DNA of 64,000 bases from assembly GCA_902496945.1 (NCBI GenBank), contig CABVDE010000001.1, positions 1-64,000 on the forward strand, written 5' to 3'. The notes under the pieces are model-generated. The model had not been told where the DNA came from and did not search any database. It was given only the letters and a program-made list of their open reading frames with translations. The stretch is from an uncultured Collinsella sp. (lineage in GTDB: Bacteria > Actinomycetota > Coriobacteriia > Coriobacteriales > Coriobacteriaceae). Shown piece after piece: positions 36,687 through 45,653 of this stretch. Each line of letters starts with the position of its first letter. The first letter of the stretch is position 1. The position numbers and the translations under genes were made by a program.

Positions 36687-38231
36687 ATGAGGGGCATGGG
36701 AGACACAACCGCATACTTGCGTCGGGGCGTTCGGGAGATTATATGCCTTGCGCTGTTCTACTTTACGTTTTTGGCCGCGGAGTTCCTCTTTGACGTGCGC
36801 GTGGCCGAGTTTGTGCTGCCGAGCGAGGTCGTTATCTACGAGAGCCTCATCGTCGGCGCGAGTGTGGTCGGCTTTTTTATACGCCCTATCCTGTACTATC
36901 GCCGCCCCCAGGCGATCGATACGACAAGTGATATTACGGGCGTGCTGTTGGTATCGGCATTGCTGCTGTTGATTATGGCGGTTCAGTTTGAGGTGGTGAT
37001 CGCCGGCGGTTTAATGGCGTGCTGCACGCTGGGCTACTGCGGATCTGTCGCCCATGCCAACTTTGCACGGCGCTTTGCGCGGACGCCGTATCTATCGCGC
37101 GCGACGGCGCTTTCGTATAGCCTGGGCGTTCTGGTGCAGGTGTTCAACCATATGGTGATGCCCGCGGGGATTCCGCAACAGTTTGTTCTTGTTGCCTGTG
37201 CGGTTGTGCAGGTGGTGCTGCTTCACGGCGTCCGTCGTGCCAAGCTGCGCGCTGAATCTGAGCTTGGACGCGAGTCCGATGTTGCCGAGCTTTCGGTGGA
37301 TGCGTCGGAGTTTGGCGCCAAGTGGCAAAACGACCCCGAGTCTACGGCGGCTTTTCGGCGCGCCGTGGTGCGTTTGACGGTGGCGACCGCCTGCCTAACC
37401 GGCGTGTTTGCCGCCCTCTATGCGGGGCTCACGACCTCGCATGCCGCCGGGTCCATCGACTTGGGCGATTGGCTGCGCTTGCTGATGCTCGTGAGCGCCC
37501 TAATCGCCGGCGTCTTGTTTGACCTGCGCGGGCGCTCGTATATGAACATCGCCATGACTTGCGCCGCCATGCTTTCCACGCTCTCATTCTTTGTGCTTAT
37601 CACCGATGGCACCGGCGGCAACGAGCTCGCCGCCACGATCATCTTCTATCTGGGAACGGGCTTCTTCGTGGTGTTTTTCACAGCGAAATTTGCGGCCATT
37701 TCGGTCTATGCGCACTGGTCGTATTTTTGGCCGTGCATGGGCCGTGTCATCAACAACGTTTGCGCGATGCTCGTGACGGCGCCGGCGGTGGCGATTGTCT
37801 CGAGCCAGAACGTGCTGGCGGCGGTGGGCGCGGTACTCGTGCTGTTTGTGGGCACCGCGATCTCGTTGCTGGGGAAGTTTGGGCATAAGACCGATGACAT
37901 TGCGGTTCAGGGCGAGCTGGCGTTTGCTACCGACGATCTTGGTAGGGGCCTTGAGTCCGCTCAGGGCGAGTCCGCTCCCGTGGAGGTGCTGGAGCTCATG
38001 CTCGACGAGCGCCTCGATGCCTTCGTCGCTGCCTTTGAGCTTACAGAGCGCGAGCGCAATATTCTGAAGGCCTTGGTTGTCTCGGACGAGAGCGTTCAGG
38101 ACATCACCGCAACGCTCTTCCTTTCGCGCTCCACGCTCTACCGTCATATCTCTTCGATCAGCAAAAAGGCCGGAACGAGTTCGCGCGTGGCGCTCATCAA
38201 TCTCTTCTGGTCTTGGACGCCCAAGGACTAG
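36687..38231 (+). CDS. LuxR-family regulator with polytopic membrane domain
   Basis: 514-residue protein with about twelve hydrophobic helices (residues 15-410) and a C-terminal LuxR helix-turn-helix (about 450-514: LTERERNILKALVVSDESVQ, LFLSRSTLYRHISSI). This membrane-plus-LuxR layout is common in Coriobacteriia and probably senses a ligand in the membrane to control nearby or distant genes. The target is unknown. I chose ATG 36687 with GGGGG before it; TTG 36666 is possible. A palindrome (38233-38272) lies directly after the stop codon. Confidence 0.87.
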   Translation: MRGMGDTTAYLRRGVREIICLALFYFTFLAAEFLFDVRVAEFVLPSEVVIYESLIVGASVVGFFIRPILYYRRPQAIDTTSDITGVLLVSALLLLIMAVQFEVVIAGGLMACCTLGYCGSVAHANFARRFARTPYLSRATALSYSLGVLVQVFNHMVMPAGIPQQFVLVACAVVQVVLLHGVRRAKLRAESELGRESDVAELSVDASEFGAKWQNDPESTAAFRRAVVRLTVATACLTGVFAALYAGLTTSHAAGSIDLGDWLRLLMLVSALIAGVLFDLRGRSYMNIAMTCAAMLSTLSFFVLITDGTGGNELAATIIFYLGTGFFVVFFTAKFAAISVYAHWSYFWPCMGRVINNVCAMLVTAPAVAIVSSQNVLAAVGAVLVLFVGTAISLLGKFGHKTDDIAVQGELAFATDDLGRGLESAQGESAPVEVLELMLDERLDAFVAAFELTERERNILKALVVSDESVQDITATLFLSRSTLYRHISSISKKAGTSSRVALINLFWSWTPKD

Positions 38232-38232
38232 C

Positions 38233-38272
38233 CAGCCACCACAAAGGGGACAGGCGCCTTTGTGGTGGTTTC
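38233..38272. repeat. Palindrome AACCACCACAAAGG family
   Basis: CCACCACAAAGG-GGACAGGCG-CCTTTGTGGTGG, between the converging LuxR and Mg2+ ATPase genes. It is a copy of the hairpin at 32387-32423 in the opposite orientation. Confidence 0.82.
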
Positions 38273-38297
38273 CGGTTCGCGCAACGCAATCCAGGCG

Positions 38298-41066
38298 CTA
38301 CAGCAGCTCGCCGTGGCGGGCGATGTAGCGGCGCTTGGCCAGCTGGGTGAGCGCGATGTAGGCGGCGACGATGCCGATGAGCAGCGCGAAGAAGCTCGGC
38401 GGTAGCGGCATGAGGCCCAGCGCATCGGCGATGGGACTTGCCGGCAGCCAGGTGACGAGCGCCAGGCCCAGCACGGTTAAGACGCACAGCGCGGGCGCTG
38501 CGTGGTCGCGCGGGCTCGGCAGGCGCGGGGAGCGCAGCATGTGGATTACGAGCGTCTGCGACCACATGGACTCGACAAACCAGCCGCTCTGGAAGAGCGC
38601 CGCAAAGGTCGCCATGCCCGCGACGTTGCCCGCAGCGGCAAGCTCGGCCCAGCTCGTACCCACAGCGGCGGGGCACACCACAAAGAAGAGCGCGGCGAAG
38701 GTCGCAATATCGAACAGCGAGCTCACGGGGCCCAGCTCGAGCATAAAGCCCTTGATGGACGCGGCGTCCCAGGCGCGCGGACAGGCGGTCCAGGCGTCAT
38801 CGACGGTGTCCCACGGTAGCGCGATGCACACGATCTCGTAGACCAGCGACAGCAGCACCAGCTGCAGGGCGCTCATGGGCAAAAACGGCAAGAACAGGCT
38901 CGCGACGGTCACAGACAGCACGTTGCCAAAGTTGGAGCTCACCGTGGTCTTGAGGTACTTGAGCAGGTTGCCGTAGGTGCGGCGGCCTTCGATGATGCCG
39001 CGCTCGAGCACGCCCAGGTCCTTCTGGAGCAGGATGATATCGGCGGATTCCTTGGCAATGTCGACGGCCGAATCGACCGAGATGCCGCAATCGCTCGCAC
39101 GCATGGCGGCGGCGTCGTTGATGCCGTCGCCCATAAAGCCCACGGTGTGGCCGAGCAGCTCGCGCATGACGCGCACCAGGCGCGCCTTCTGCAGCGGCGA
39201 GAGCTTGGCGAAGAGATGGGTTTTCTCGGCGCGCTCGGCAAGTTCGGCGTCATCGAGTGCATCGATCTCGGAGCCGAGCAAGACGTTGCTCGCATCGATA
39301 CCGATCTGCTCACAGACGGTGGCGGCGACGCGGTCGTTGTCGCCGGTCAGGACCTTGACCGCTACACCTTTGGACTCGAGGGTGGCGACGGCGCCCGCGG
39401 CACTTGCTTTGGGCGGATCGAGGAAGGCCAAAAAGCCCATCAGCACCATGTCGCATTCGTCGGCGATGCCAAACTCGCCCACGCAGCGCGGATTGGTCTT
39501 CTGCGCCACGGCAATCACGCGCAGGCCCTCGGCATTGAGTCCGGCGACTTGCTTGCGAATCTGGGCGAGCTTTTCGTCGGTAAGCGGCTGGGCGATACCG
39601 TTGACCTCAACAAAGGAGCAGATCTCGAGCATTTCCTCGGCAGCTCCCTTGGTAACCATCTGGGTTTTGCCTTGGGCGTCGGCTACAACTACGCTCAGGC
39701 GACGGCGCGAGAAATCGAAGGGCACCTCGTCGACCTTGGTATAGCGGTCGCGCAGGCTCTGGCCCAGCATGGAATCGGGCGCGATGGTCGAGGGCGTCAC
39801 GTCGGCACGGTCGATCACGGCCAGGTCGATAAGGTTTTTGAGGCCGGTCTGGAAGAAGCTGTTCAAAAACGCATGGCGCAGCACGCGTGCGTCCTCGTTG
39901 CCGTTGGTGTTGAGGTAGCGCTCGAGAACGATGCGGTCCTCGGTGAGGGTACCGGTCTTGTCGCAGCACAGGACGTCCATGGCACCCAGGTTTTGGATCG
40001 CCGGCAGGTCCTTGACGATGACCTGGCGGCGGGCGAGGTCCTTGGCGCCCTGCGAGAGGCTCGTGGTCACGATGACGGGAAGCATCTGCGGCGTGATGCC
40101 CACGGCCACGCTCGTGGCAAACAGCAGCGCGTCGATGACGTTGCCCTTGGTGGCGGCGTTGATGGCAAAGACGGCCGGCGCCATGACGAGCATTAGGCGC
40201 ACCAGGAGCATTGAGACGCTCGAGACGCCGCGGTCAAACGCGCTTTTCTCACCGCGTCCGTTGAGCATCTTGGCGATGCCGCCCAGGTAGGTGTCCGAAC
40301 CGGTGGCCACGACAAGCGCCATGGCGGTGCCGTTTTGTACGGAGGTGCCAGTAAAGACGATGTTCTTGCAGGCAGAGAGCGGCAGTGTGGAGCTGCCGGC
40401 GCCCTCGAAGACGGTGGCGGCCATGGTCTTCTCGACAGCCTCGCTCTCGCCGGTGAGGGCGGACTCAATCACAAACAGGTCGCGTGCGGTGATGATGCGG
40501 GCGTCGGCCGGCACCATATCACCGGCGGAGAGACGGATCATGTCGCCGGGGACGAGCTCATCGAAGGGTATCTCGATGCGCTCGCCGTCGCGCAGGGCGG
40601 TGCAGGTGTTGGAGACCAAGTCCTTGAGGGCCTCGGCCGCATTGCCACTGCGTGCTTCCTGGATAAACTTCATGCCGCCCGATACCACCAGCATGATGCC
40701 GATGACGATGACCGTGGAGGGGTCGCGCTGCGGCTCGGGCACGGCGAGCACGTCGATGTAGAGCGAGACCAGCGCGAGCACGGCGAGGATGCCGGCGAAG
40801 GGGTCGACGAATGCGTCGGCGATGCGGTGGGCGAGCGTCTTGGTCGGCGCCTCGATGGTGTTGGGACCGGCGGCGTTCAGGCGATCGGCGGCGTGTTCGG
40901 CGGTGAGGCCGTCGGCCGTGGCGTCGAGCAGCACGAGGGTGTCCTCGGCACTATGGGTGGCGGCAAAAATGGTGTTCTTGGTAAGGCCGGTGTGGGCGGC
41001 AGGGCGCGCCGTGCGGCGGCGCTTGGAGATGACTTCGAGTACCGTGGCGGTTTTGAGCATCAGCAT
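38298..41066 (-). CDS. mgtA: Mg2+-importing P-type ATPase (MgtA/MgtB type)
   Basis: 922-residue P3B-type ATPase for Mg2+ uptake. It has the N-terminal cation ATPase domain, an E1-E2 actuator, the phosphorylation motif CCDKTGTLTEDR, the hinge GDGINDAAAMRASDCGISV, and about ten membrane helices. DMVLMGFLAFLDPPK is characteristic of MgtA/B. I chose ATG 41066 because AGGAGGA lies 5 nt upstream; the open frame extends to 41117. Together with the MgtE_N/Nramp pair it gives two Mg2+ systems in this window. Confidence 0.93.
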   Translation of the reverse strand: MLMLKTATVLEVISKRRRTARPAAHTGLTKNTIFAATHSAEDTLVLLDATADGLTAEHAADRLNAAGPNTIEAPTKTLAHRIADAFVDPFAGILAVLALVSLYIDVLAVPEPQRDPSTVIVIGIMLVVSGGMKFIQEARSGNAAEALKDLVSNTCTALRDGERIEIPFDELVPGDMIRLSAGDMVPADARIITARDLFVIESALTGESEAVEKTMAATVFEGAGSSTLPLSACKNIVFTGTSVQNGTAMALVVATGSDTYLGGIAKMLNGRGEKSAFDRGVSSVSMLLVRLMLVMAPAVFAINAATKGNVIDALLFATSVAVGITPQMLPVIVTTSLSQGAKDLARRQVIVKDLPAIQNLGAMDVLCCDKTGTLTEDRIVLERYLNTNGNEDARVLRHAFLNSFFQTGLKNLIDLAVIDRADVTPSTIAPDSMLGQSLRDRYTKVDEVPFDFSRRRLSVVVADAQGKTQMVTKGAAEEMLEICSFVEVNGIAQPLTDEKLAQIRKQVAGLNAEGLRVIAVAQKTNPRCVGEFGIADECDMVLMGFLAFLDPPKASAAGAVATLESKGVAVKVLTGDNDRVAATVCEQIGIDASNVLLGSEIDALDDAELAERAEKTHLFAKLSPLQKARLVRVMRELLGHTVGFMGDGINDAAAMRASDCGISVDSAVDIAKESADIILLQKDLGVLERGIIEGRRTYGNLLKYLKTTVSSNFGNVLSVTVASLFLPFLPMSALQLVLLSLVYEIVCIALPWDTVDDAWTACPRAWDAASIKGFMLELGPVSSLFDIATFAALFFVVCPAAVGTSWAELAAAGNVAGMATFAALFQSGWFVESMWSQTLVIHMLRSPRLPSPRDHAAPALCVLTVLGLALVTWLPASPIADALGLMPLPPSFFALLIGIVAAYIALTQLAKRRYIARHGELL

Positions 41067-41504
41067 AGGGTCCTCCTTGTTGAAGGGAGTTAGCGTACGT
41101 GTCGTATTGAGTTGCAAAAAACCTAGATGTCGCTCACGTCATGCTCACGAACCACCATAAAGGGGACAGGCACCTTTGTGGTGGTTTTGACGATCGGTTG
41201 GTGGCGCTTATACGTGCGCGGAATCCTCGCGGCGTGCCGAGGGCGACATGCAGGCTTTTCGACTATGGCTGCCTTCCATGGCACACCTCCTTAAGGCCGA
41301 GCGCTGTGCGCTTTGGGCATCTCGTACCCGTTTTAATCCGCCGGTATTCTTGACGGGGGGCTTGTCGTGTCAACCCCATTGTTCGGAAAAACCATCGCAC
41401 CTGACAAAGCCTTTACAGAGCGCTGCAGCTCCAAAGCGCGCCCGCAGCGACGCCCTGCCTGCGCTAAACTGGATAACACGTACGCGATTACGAGAGGAGC
41501 CCGC
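41067..41504. other. Gene-free interval between mgtA and pyrE
   Basis: It holds a palindrome of the AACCACCACAAAGG family (41150-41186, loop with GGGGACAGG) and the two divergent promoter regions. No M-box signature, small gene or other structure is evident. ORFs here lack codon bias. Confidence 0.5.
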
Positions 41505-42188
41505 ATGGAGGCTTACAAGCAAGAGTTCATCAAGTTTATGGTCGAGTCCGACGTTCTTAAGTTCGGTAGCTTTACGCTCAAGAGCGGCCGTCAGTCCCCG
41601 TTCTTTATGAACGCCGGCGCTTACGTGACGGGCTATCAGCTCAAGAAGCTGGGCGAGTATTACGCCCAGGCCATCCACGATAACTTTGGCGACGACTTTG
41701 ACGTTCTGTTTGGACCGGCCTACAAGGGCATTCCCTTGGCCGTCGTGACCGCCATTGCCTACCACGAGCTGTACGGCAAGGAGGTCAAGTACTGCTGCGA
41801 CCGCAAGGAAGCCAAGGACCACGGCGCCGACAAGGGCAACCTGCTGGGCTACGAGCCCCAGGACGGCGACCGCGTGATCATGGTCGAGGACGTCACCACC
41901 AGCGGTAAGTCCATCGACGAGACCTATCCCAAGGTCAAGGCGGCTGCCGATGTCAAGATCAAGGGCCTGATCGTGTCCCTCAACCGCATGGAGGTCGGCA
42001 AGGGTGGCGTGACCACCGCTCAGAAGGAGATCGAGGCCAAGTACGGCTTCCCCGTCGCGAGCATCGTCTCTATGGCCGAGGTCGTCGAGACCCTCTACAA
42101 CCACGAGATCGACGGCAAGGTCGTCATCGATGACGAGCTCAAGGCCGCCATCGACGCCTACTACGAGCAGTATGGTGCCCAGGAATAG
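41505..42188 (+). CDS. pyrE: Orotate phosphoribosyltransferase
   Basis: 227-residue enzyme of pyrimidine synthesis, joining orotate and PRPP to OMP. The PRPP-binding loop is VIMVEDVTTSGKSIDET. The substrate region FGSFTLKSGRQSPFFMNAG and the catalytic KEAKDHGADKG loop are present. I chose ATG 41505 with GAGAGGAGCC upstream; the frame is open back to 41367 but that extension is not family-like. It is monocistronic and followed by a terminator. Confidence 0.94.
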   Translation: MEAYKQEFIKFMVESDVLKFGSFTLKSGRQSPFFMNAGAYVTGYQLKKLGEYYAQAIHDNFGDDFDVLFGPAYKGIPLAVVTAIAYHELYGKEVKYCCDRKEAKDHGADKGNLLGYEPQDGDRVIMVEDVTTSGKSIDETYPKVKAAADVKIKGLIVSLNRMEVGKGGVTTAQKEIEAKYGFPVASIVSMAEVVETLYNHEIDGKVVIDDELKAAIDAYYEQYGAQE

Positions 42189-42224
42189 TTGCGCGGGTAT
42201 CAGGGCAACAACCTGATATTTGAA

Positions 42225-42264
42225 GAGGGCGGCATGACCAGAAGGTCCATGCCGCCCTCTTTCT
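42225..42264 (+). terminator. Terminator after pyrE
   Basis: GAGGGCGGCATGACC-AGAAG-GTCCATGCCGCCCTC followed by TTTC. Confidence 0.85.
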
Positions 42265-42265
42265 A

Positions 42266-42306
42266 AAACCTGCCAAAAAGGGACAGGTTTATTTTGGTAG
42301 GTTTTA
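42266..42306. repeat. CTGCCAAAAAGGGACAGG palindrome, copy 1
   Basis: Arms AAAACCTGCCAAAA (42266-42279) and TTTTGGTAGGTTTT (42293-42306) around AGGGACAGGTTTA. Related copies are at about 43192-43222 and, as a double head-to-head copy, at 51775-51855. Confidence 0.8.
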
Positions 42307-42334
42307 TCTGGGCAAACGCAGACCATCGACCAAC

Positions 42335-42527
42335 ATCGATTCTAATAACGAGTTTATGGCGAAAATAGTTATTAGAATCGATTTGAACAATCTAATGACG
42401 AGAAGTCGTGATTACGTTGGTGCAAGGTGGTCAGGTGGCCCCTCGGGGGCGGCGGAAAATGGATCATTCATGTCAAGTAGTCGTTGGGGACGTTCTTGTT
42501 TGACTAGTCGTTTAAGAACGTCCCCAA
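42335..42527. repeat. Two further palindromes in gene-free interval
   Basis: First, a perfect 15-nt pair ATCGATTCTAATAAC (42335-42349) and GTTATTAGAATCGAT (42368-42382). Second, TTGGGGACGTTCTT (42484-42497) with AAGAACGTCCCCAA (42514-42527), loop GTTTGACTAGTCGTTT. Between them CGGAAAATGGATCATT recalls the tail of the adhesin-flanking elements. The stretch 42265-42623 holds no gene. Confidence 0.75.
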
Positions 42528-42623
42528 TGACTAGTCATCTCCCGTTTTTGGCCTGTGCACGGGCTCAAAGTGGGAGATTATCCACTCTCGTTTAGATAAG
42601 TGTCCGAAAATCCACGTTCGTCG

Positions 42624-43171
42624 CTACTTGAGTCCCGGGAGGCGGGTGTAGGGGAATGAGCGCTCTAGGAACTCGGAGCAGCGGGCGTAGTCTTTGGCGA
42701 AGTAGCTGCTGTAGAGCGAATCGGGCACGTATTGCACGGCGATGTGGCTCGCGAACTGCGTGATGCGATGCGTCATGCTCTCGTGGTCACTCACCGTCGG
42801 GTGGGCGGCAAAGTCGGGGTGAATGCACTGCAGCAGGGCGTGCCGATGACGATGACCGGGACATGCCGGCTGCCGAGGATCGGCAAGATTTCCTTGAGGT
42901 TGGGCGCAAGGCCGCTGTAGGAGATAACGATCGCCACGCGGTCTGAATCCGAGACGAGTGCCGTGCACACTTGGGCCTCGATGTTGCCGTAGCATGTGGC
43001 GCTCTTGCCGGCCGAAAGCAAGCGATCACGGAACATTCCCGCTGGATAGAGGTTGTGCGACCCGAATAGATGTCGACCTGTCGGGCATTCGCGATAAGTT
43101 TGACGGCATGGACCGAGCTGCACGGGGTCGAGCATCTCCTGCGCCTCGGAAATCTTACGTTGGATATCCAT
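42624..43171 (-). pseudogene. Broken RpiR-type regulator (SIS domain)
   Basis: The sense runs through two or three frames on the minus strand. MDIQRKISEAQEML (start at 43171) leads into a SIS sugar-phosphate-binding domain with VAIVISYSGLAPNLKEILPILG and VPVIVIGTP. After a frameshift near 42830 the end reads ITQFASHIAVQYVPDSLYSSYFA and stops at 42624. The expected N-terminal HTH of RpiR proteins is missing or shortened. It lies divergent to a GH1 fragment, so it was probably the regulator of a beta-glucoside operon. Confidence 0.7.
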
Positions 43172-43289
43172 TTGAACTCCCACACTCGCTAGCCCGCCAA
43201 AAAGGATAGGTTTATTTTGGCGCGCCCGCTTCTGCCCGTCCCGTGCGCAGGCGATACTCGGCTTATCGACCAGCGATGCAAAGGAGGTA

Positions 43290-43730
43290 CTCATCCCACG
43301 AGCACTACCCGCAGTTTAAGATGGGCAACATGGACTGCTTCATCCTTTCCTATGCCGCCACGTGCGATCCGGCCGACGTGTTCGCCACGCAGCAGGAGAT
43401 GAACGTCATGAACTGGTACTGCTCCGATGCACAGGCGCGCGGCAAATACCCGTTCCATGCCAAGCGCTTCTGGGTCGAGAATGATGTTGAGCTCGCGACG
43501 GAGGACGGCGACCTGCAGGATATCGCCGACGGCGTCGACCTGATTGCCTGCACCTGGTGGGGCCCATCGACCTGGTCCCCGTCGGTACCGGCGAGATGCG
43601 CAAGCGCTACGGCTTTATCCACGTCGATAAGTACGACGACGGCACCGGCGCCTACGAGCGCCGCCGAAAGGATAGCTTCTTCGCGTATCAGAAGATCATC
43701 AAGTCCAACGGCACGGGGGGTCTGGAGTAA
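43290..43730 (+). pseudogene. Second broken GH1 6-phospho-beta-glucosidase fragment
   Basis: It holds internal and C-terminal GH1 segments only: MNWYCSDAQARGKYPFHAKRF, then directly ACTWWGPIDLVPVGTGEMRK, ending KIIKSNG and a stop at 43730. The N-terminal half and the segment with the catalytic nucleophile are deleted. A base is missing in the run of Cs at about 43563 (TGGGGCCCATCG instead of TGGGGCCCCATCG). The sequence differs from the GH1 pseudogene at 33850, so this is a separate paralogue. Confidence 0.75.
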
Positions 43731-43743
43731 GGGCTTTGCTGTT

Positions 43744-43799
43744 GGCGGGGGCGTACGATTCGAGTCCCCGCCTTAGTTTTAACTATTTGGCACTATAAT
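43744..43799 (+). promoter_or_regulatory. Terminator stem and candidate promoter before PTS IIA
   Basis: GGCGGGG ... CCCCGCC (43744-43772) followed by TTAGTTTT ends the GH1 remnant. CACTATAATC supplies a -10 box (TATAAT 43794-43799) about 50 nt before the PTS gene. No clear -35 is seen. Confidence 0.45.
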
Positions 43800-43848
43800 C
43801 ACCTTAGGCATGCGCATAACGTTGCGCTTAATCATGAGGAGAAAACGT

Positions 43849-44385
43849 ATGGGTCTGTTTGACATGTTCAAGAAGAAGGCTGAGCCCGCGGCTGCCGTTG
43901 CTCCTGCCTCCATCTCTGCTTCTACCGGCGACGACGTGCTGTGCTCGCCCGTCAAGGGCAAGGTCGTCAAGATGGCCGACGTGCCCGATCCCGTCTTTGG
44001 CGGCGAGGTCCTGGGCAAGGGCTGTGCCGTGTGGCCCGAGGACGACCTGGTCTACGCTCCCTGCGACGGCAAGGTGACCGTCACTATGGGTCACGCTGTG
44101 GGCCTGCAGTCCGATAGCGGCATCGAGGTTCTGGTGCACGTTGGCGTCGATACCGTCAACATGAACGGCGACGGCTTCGAGGGCTTCGTCAAGGCCGACG
44201 ACGTCGTCAAGGCCGGTCAGCCCATGCTCAAGATCGACCGTGCCAAGATCGCTGCTGCCGGTTACAAGGACTGCGTCGTCGTGGCCGTGTCCAACACCGC
44301 CGAGTTTGCCGACGTCGAGCTCGCCGTCGAGGCCGATTCCGCTGTCGCCGCCGGCGACGCCATCGTCAAGGTTGTCCGCAAGTAA
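43849..44385 (+). CDS. crr: PTS glucose-type EIIA component
   Basis: 178-residue soluble phosphocarrier. Short N-terminal amphipathic helix MGLFDMFKKK, then an EIIA(Glc) beta-barrel with GEVLGKGCAVWP, GHAVGL (first His) and EVLVHVGVDTVNM (phospho-accepting His). It receives phosphate from HPr and passes it to sugar-specific EIIB domains elsewhere. GAGGAGAAAACGT precedes ATG 43849. It is intact although the adjoining beta-glucoside genes are broken, so it probably serves other permeases. Confidence 0.92.
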   Translation: MGLFDMFKKKAEPAAAVAPASISASTGDDVLCSPVKGKVVKMADVPDPVFGGEVLGKGCAVWPEDDLVYAPCDGKVTVTMGHAVGLQSDSGIEVLVHVGVDTVNMNGDGFEGFVKADDVVKAGQPMLKIDRAKIAAAGYKDCVVVAVSNTAEFADVELAVEADSAVAAGDAIVKVVRK

Positions 44386-44410
44386 ACTGCGGCATCCAAA
44401 GGATGCGCAA

Positions 44411-44445
44411 GGGTGGTCGGGTTATCCGGCCGCCCTTTTTTATTA
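44411..44445 (+). terminator. Terminator after PTS IIA
   Basis: GGGTGGTCGGGTTATCCGGCCGCCC followed by TTTTTTATT. Confidence 0.75.
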
Positions 44446-44620
44446 CAATGCGGCGGAACGTTTTATTGCACGTTGGACGGACCGGTAAACCGTTCGGACG
44501 TTCAATCGAGCCGGCTGCGCCTTTGCTTTGCCGGGGGTGTTCGTTAACGGCTAGTATGGTCTTATTGTTACGACGTGCACCGCGTCGGGAAGCGCGGTGC
44601 CGCTTGTTGGGAGGAATCTC

Positions 44621-45178
44621 ATGAAGAAAAAGCTGCTGCTTGCGCCCCTCATGGCTGTCTTGGTTGCGTGCGTGGTCTTGCTTTCCGGCTGCGGAGGCCC
44701 TTCGGTCGAGGAGCTCATCACCGAGGACCTTACGACTCAGTTTGATGAGGTCAAGAATGGTGGCGACGATTTCCTTGCCGGTCTGGAAGAGGCCTCGGGC
44801 GACGAGTTCGAGCAGCTGGGCATCGATCCCAAGGAGTATGCCAAGAGCTATCTCGAGGGCTTTGACTACAAGATCGGCGACGTGACGGTCGACGAGGACA
44901 ATGGCACTGCTACCGCTGAGGTCACCATCACCTGCAAGTCCATGAACCAGATCGTTGAGGATTTTGCTACCCAGTACCAGGAGAAGGTCGCCGCGCTCGA
45001 TTCGATGCCTTCGGATGACGAGCTGTACAAGATGGCCGGCCAGGTTATGGTCGACGTGACCAAGGCTGCCAAGACCAAGGACACCACGGTCACCTTCAAG
45101 TACACCGCCAACGATGATGGCGAGTGGTCTGCCGACGATTCCGCAACCACCGAGATGATGAATGCGATGATGAGCTAG
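44621..45178 (+). CDS. DUF5105-like lipoprotein
   Basis: 185-residue secreted lipoprotein. The signal peptide is MKKKLLLAPLMAVLVACVVLLSGC, with lipobox LLSGC (Cys at residue 24) as the lipid attachment site. The mature part is acidic and alternates helices and strands (VDEDNGTATAEVTITCKSM). It resembles small Coriobacteriia/Clostridia lipoproteins labelled DUF5105; function unknown. ATG 44621 follows GGGAGGAATCTC. Single gene between two terminators. Confidence 0.82.
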   Translation: MKKKLLLAPLMAVLVACVVLLSGCGGPSVEELITEDLTTQFDEVKNGGDDFLAGLEEASGDEFEQLGIDPKEYAKSYLEGFDYKIGDVTVDEDNGTATAEVTITCKSMNQIVEDFATQYQEKVAALDSMPSDDELYKMAGQVMVDVTKAAKTKDTTVTFKYTANDDGEWSADDSATTEMMNAMMS

Positions 45179-45181
45179 TTT

Positions 45182-45208
45182 GTTACGCGGTTTTCCAAAC
45201 CGCGTAAC
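45182..45208 (+). terminator. Hairpin after lipoprotein gene
   Basis: GTTACGCGGTTT-TCC-AAACCGCGTAAC starts 3 nt after the stop codon. No T-run follows, so its terminator role is uncertain. Confidence 0.55.
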
Positions 45209-45222
45209 GGCTCGACGCTGCA

Positions 45223-45319
45223 AACGCCCCTAAGCGGCAATCTGACGTTCAACTTCAAGGGCGCGACCAAAAGGTCAGCGCCCTTTCGTTTCACGTCACC
45301 TTGCTCGCTTAGGGGCGTT
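45223..45319. repeat. Nested 97-nt palindrome
   Basis: Outer arms AACGCCCCTAAGCG (45223-45236) and CGCTTAGGGGCGTT (45306-45319) are perfect. Inside, AGGGCGC-GACC-AAAA-GGTC-AGCGCCCT forms a second hairpin, and the joining arms also pair in part (GACGTTCAACTTCAAG with TTTCGTTTCACGTC). Confidence 0.75.
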
Positions 45320-45378
45320 TTCGCTGTCCGCCCTCTACCTGCGGCGTTGCCATGGTGGTCATTGGGGCGGGGTAGTCG

Positions 45379-45630
45379 TTGGGGACGTTCTTGTTTGACT
45401 AGTCGTTTAAGAACATCCCCAACGACCATGTTGAGCGCTCGGGAAAATGCGCCCCGGTTTTTGGCCGAATAATGGGCCGCAATTTCCGGATGGGGCGGGT
45501 TGCGGAAAGTGCGGCCCGGAATATTGCTCCAAAACGGGATGCCGTTTCCCCGATGGGGCTCAACCGGAAAGCGTGTCCCGCTCTGGAGCGTCAAAACGGG
45601 ATGCGCTTTCCGCGCGGGCAGAATCGTTGC
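45379..45630. repeat. GGGGAC palindrome and GGGATGC/TTTCCG repeats
   Basis: TTGGGGACGTTCTT (45379-45392) pairs with AAGAACATCCCCAA (45409-45422), a copy of 42484-42527. From about 45445 to 45630 a roughly 95-nt unit occurs twice (GCAATTTCCGG ... CGGAAAGTGCGGCCCGGAAT and relatives such as AAAACGGGATGC). A third relative lies at 61688-61790. The interval 45179-45653 holds no gene. Confidence 0.6.
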
Positions 45631-45653
45631 GACCGAGCAGAACGCCAGCTTCG

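Noticed and set aside
41067..41353. M-box Mg2+ riboswitch before mgtA
   Set aside because: No recognisable M-box core is present in the minus-strand leader, and the interval is largely a dispersed palindrome.
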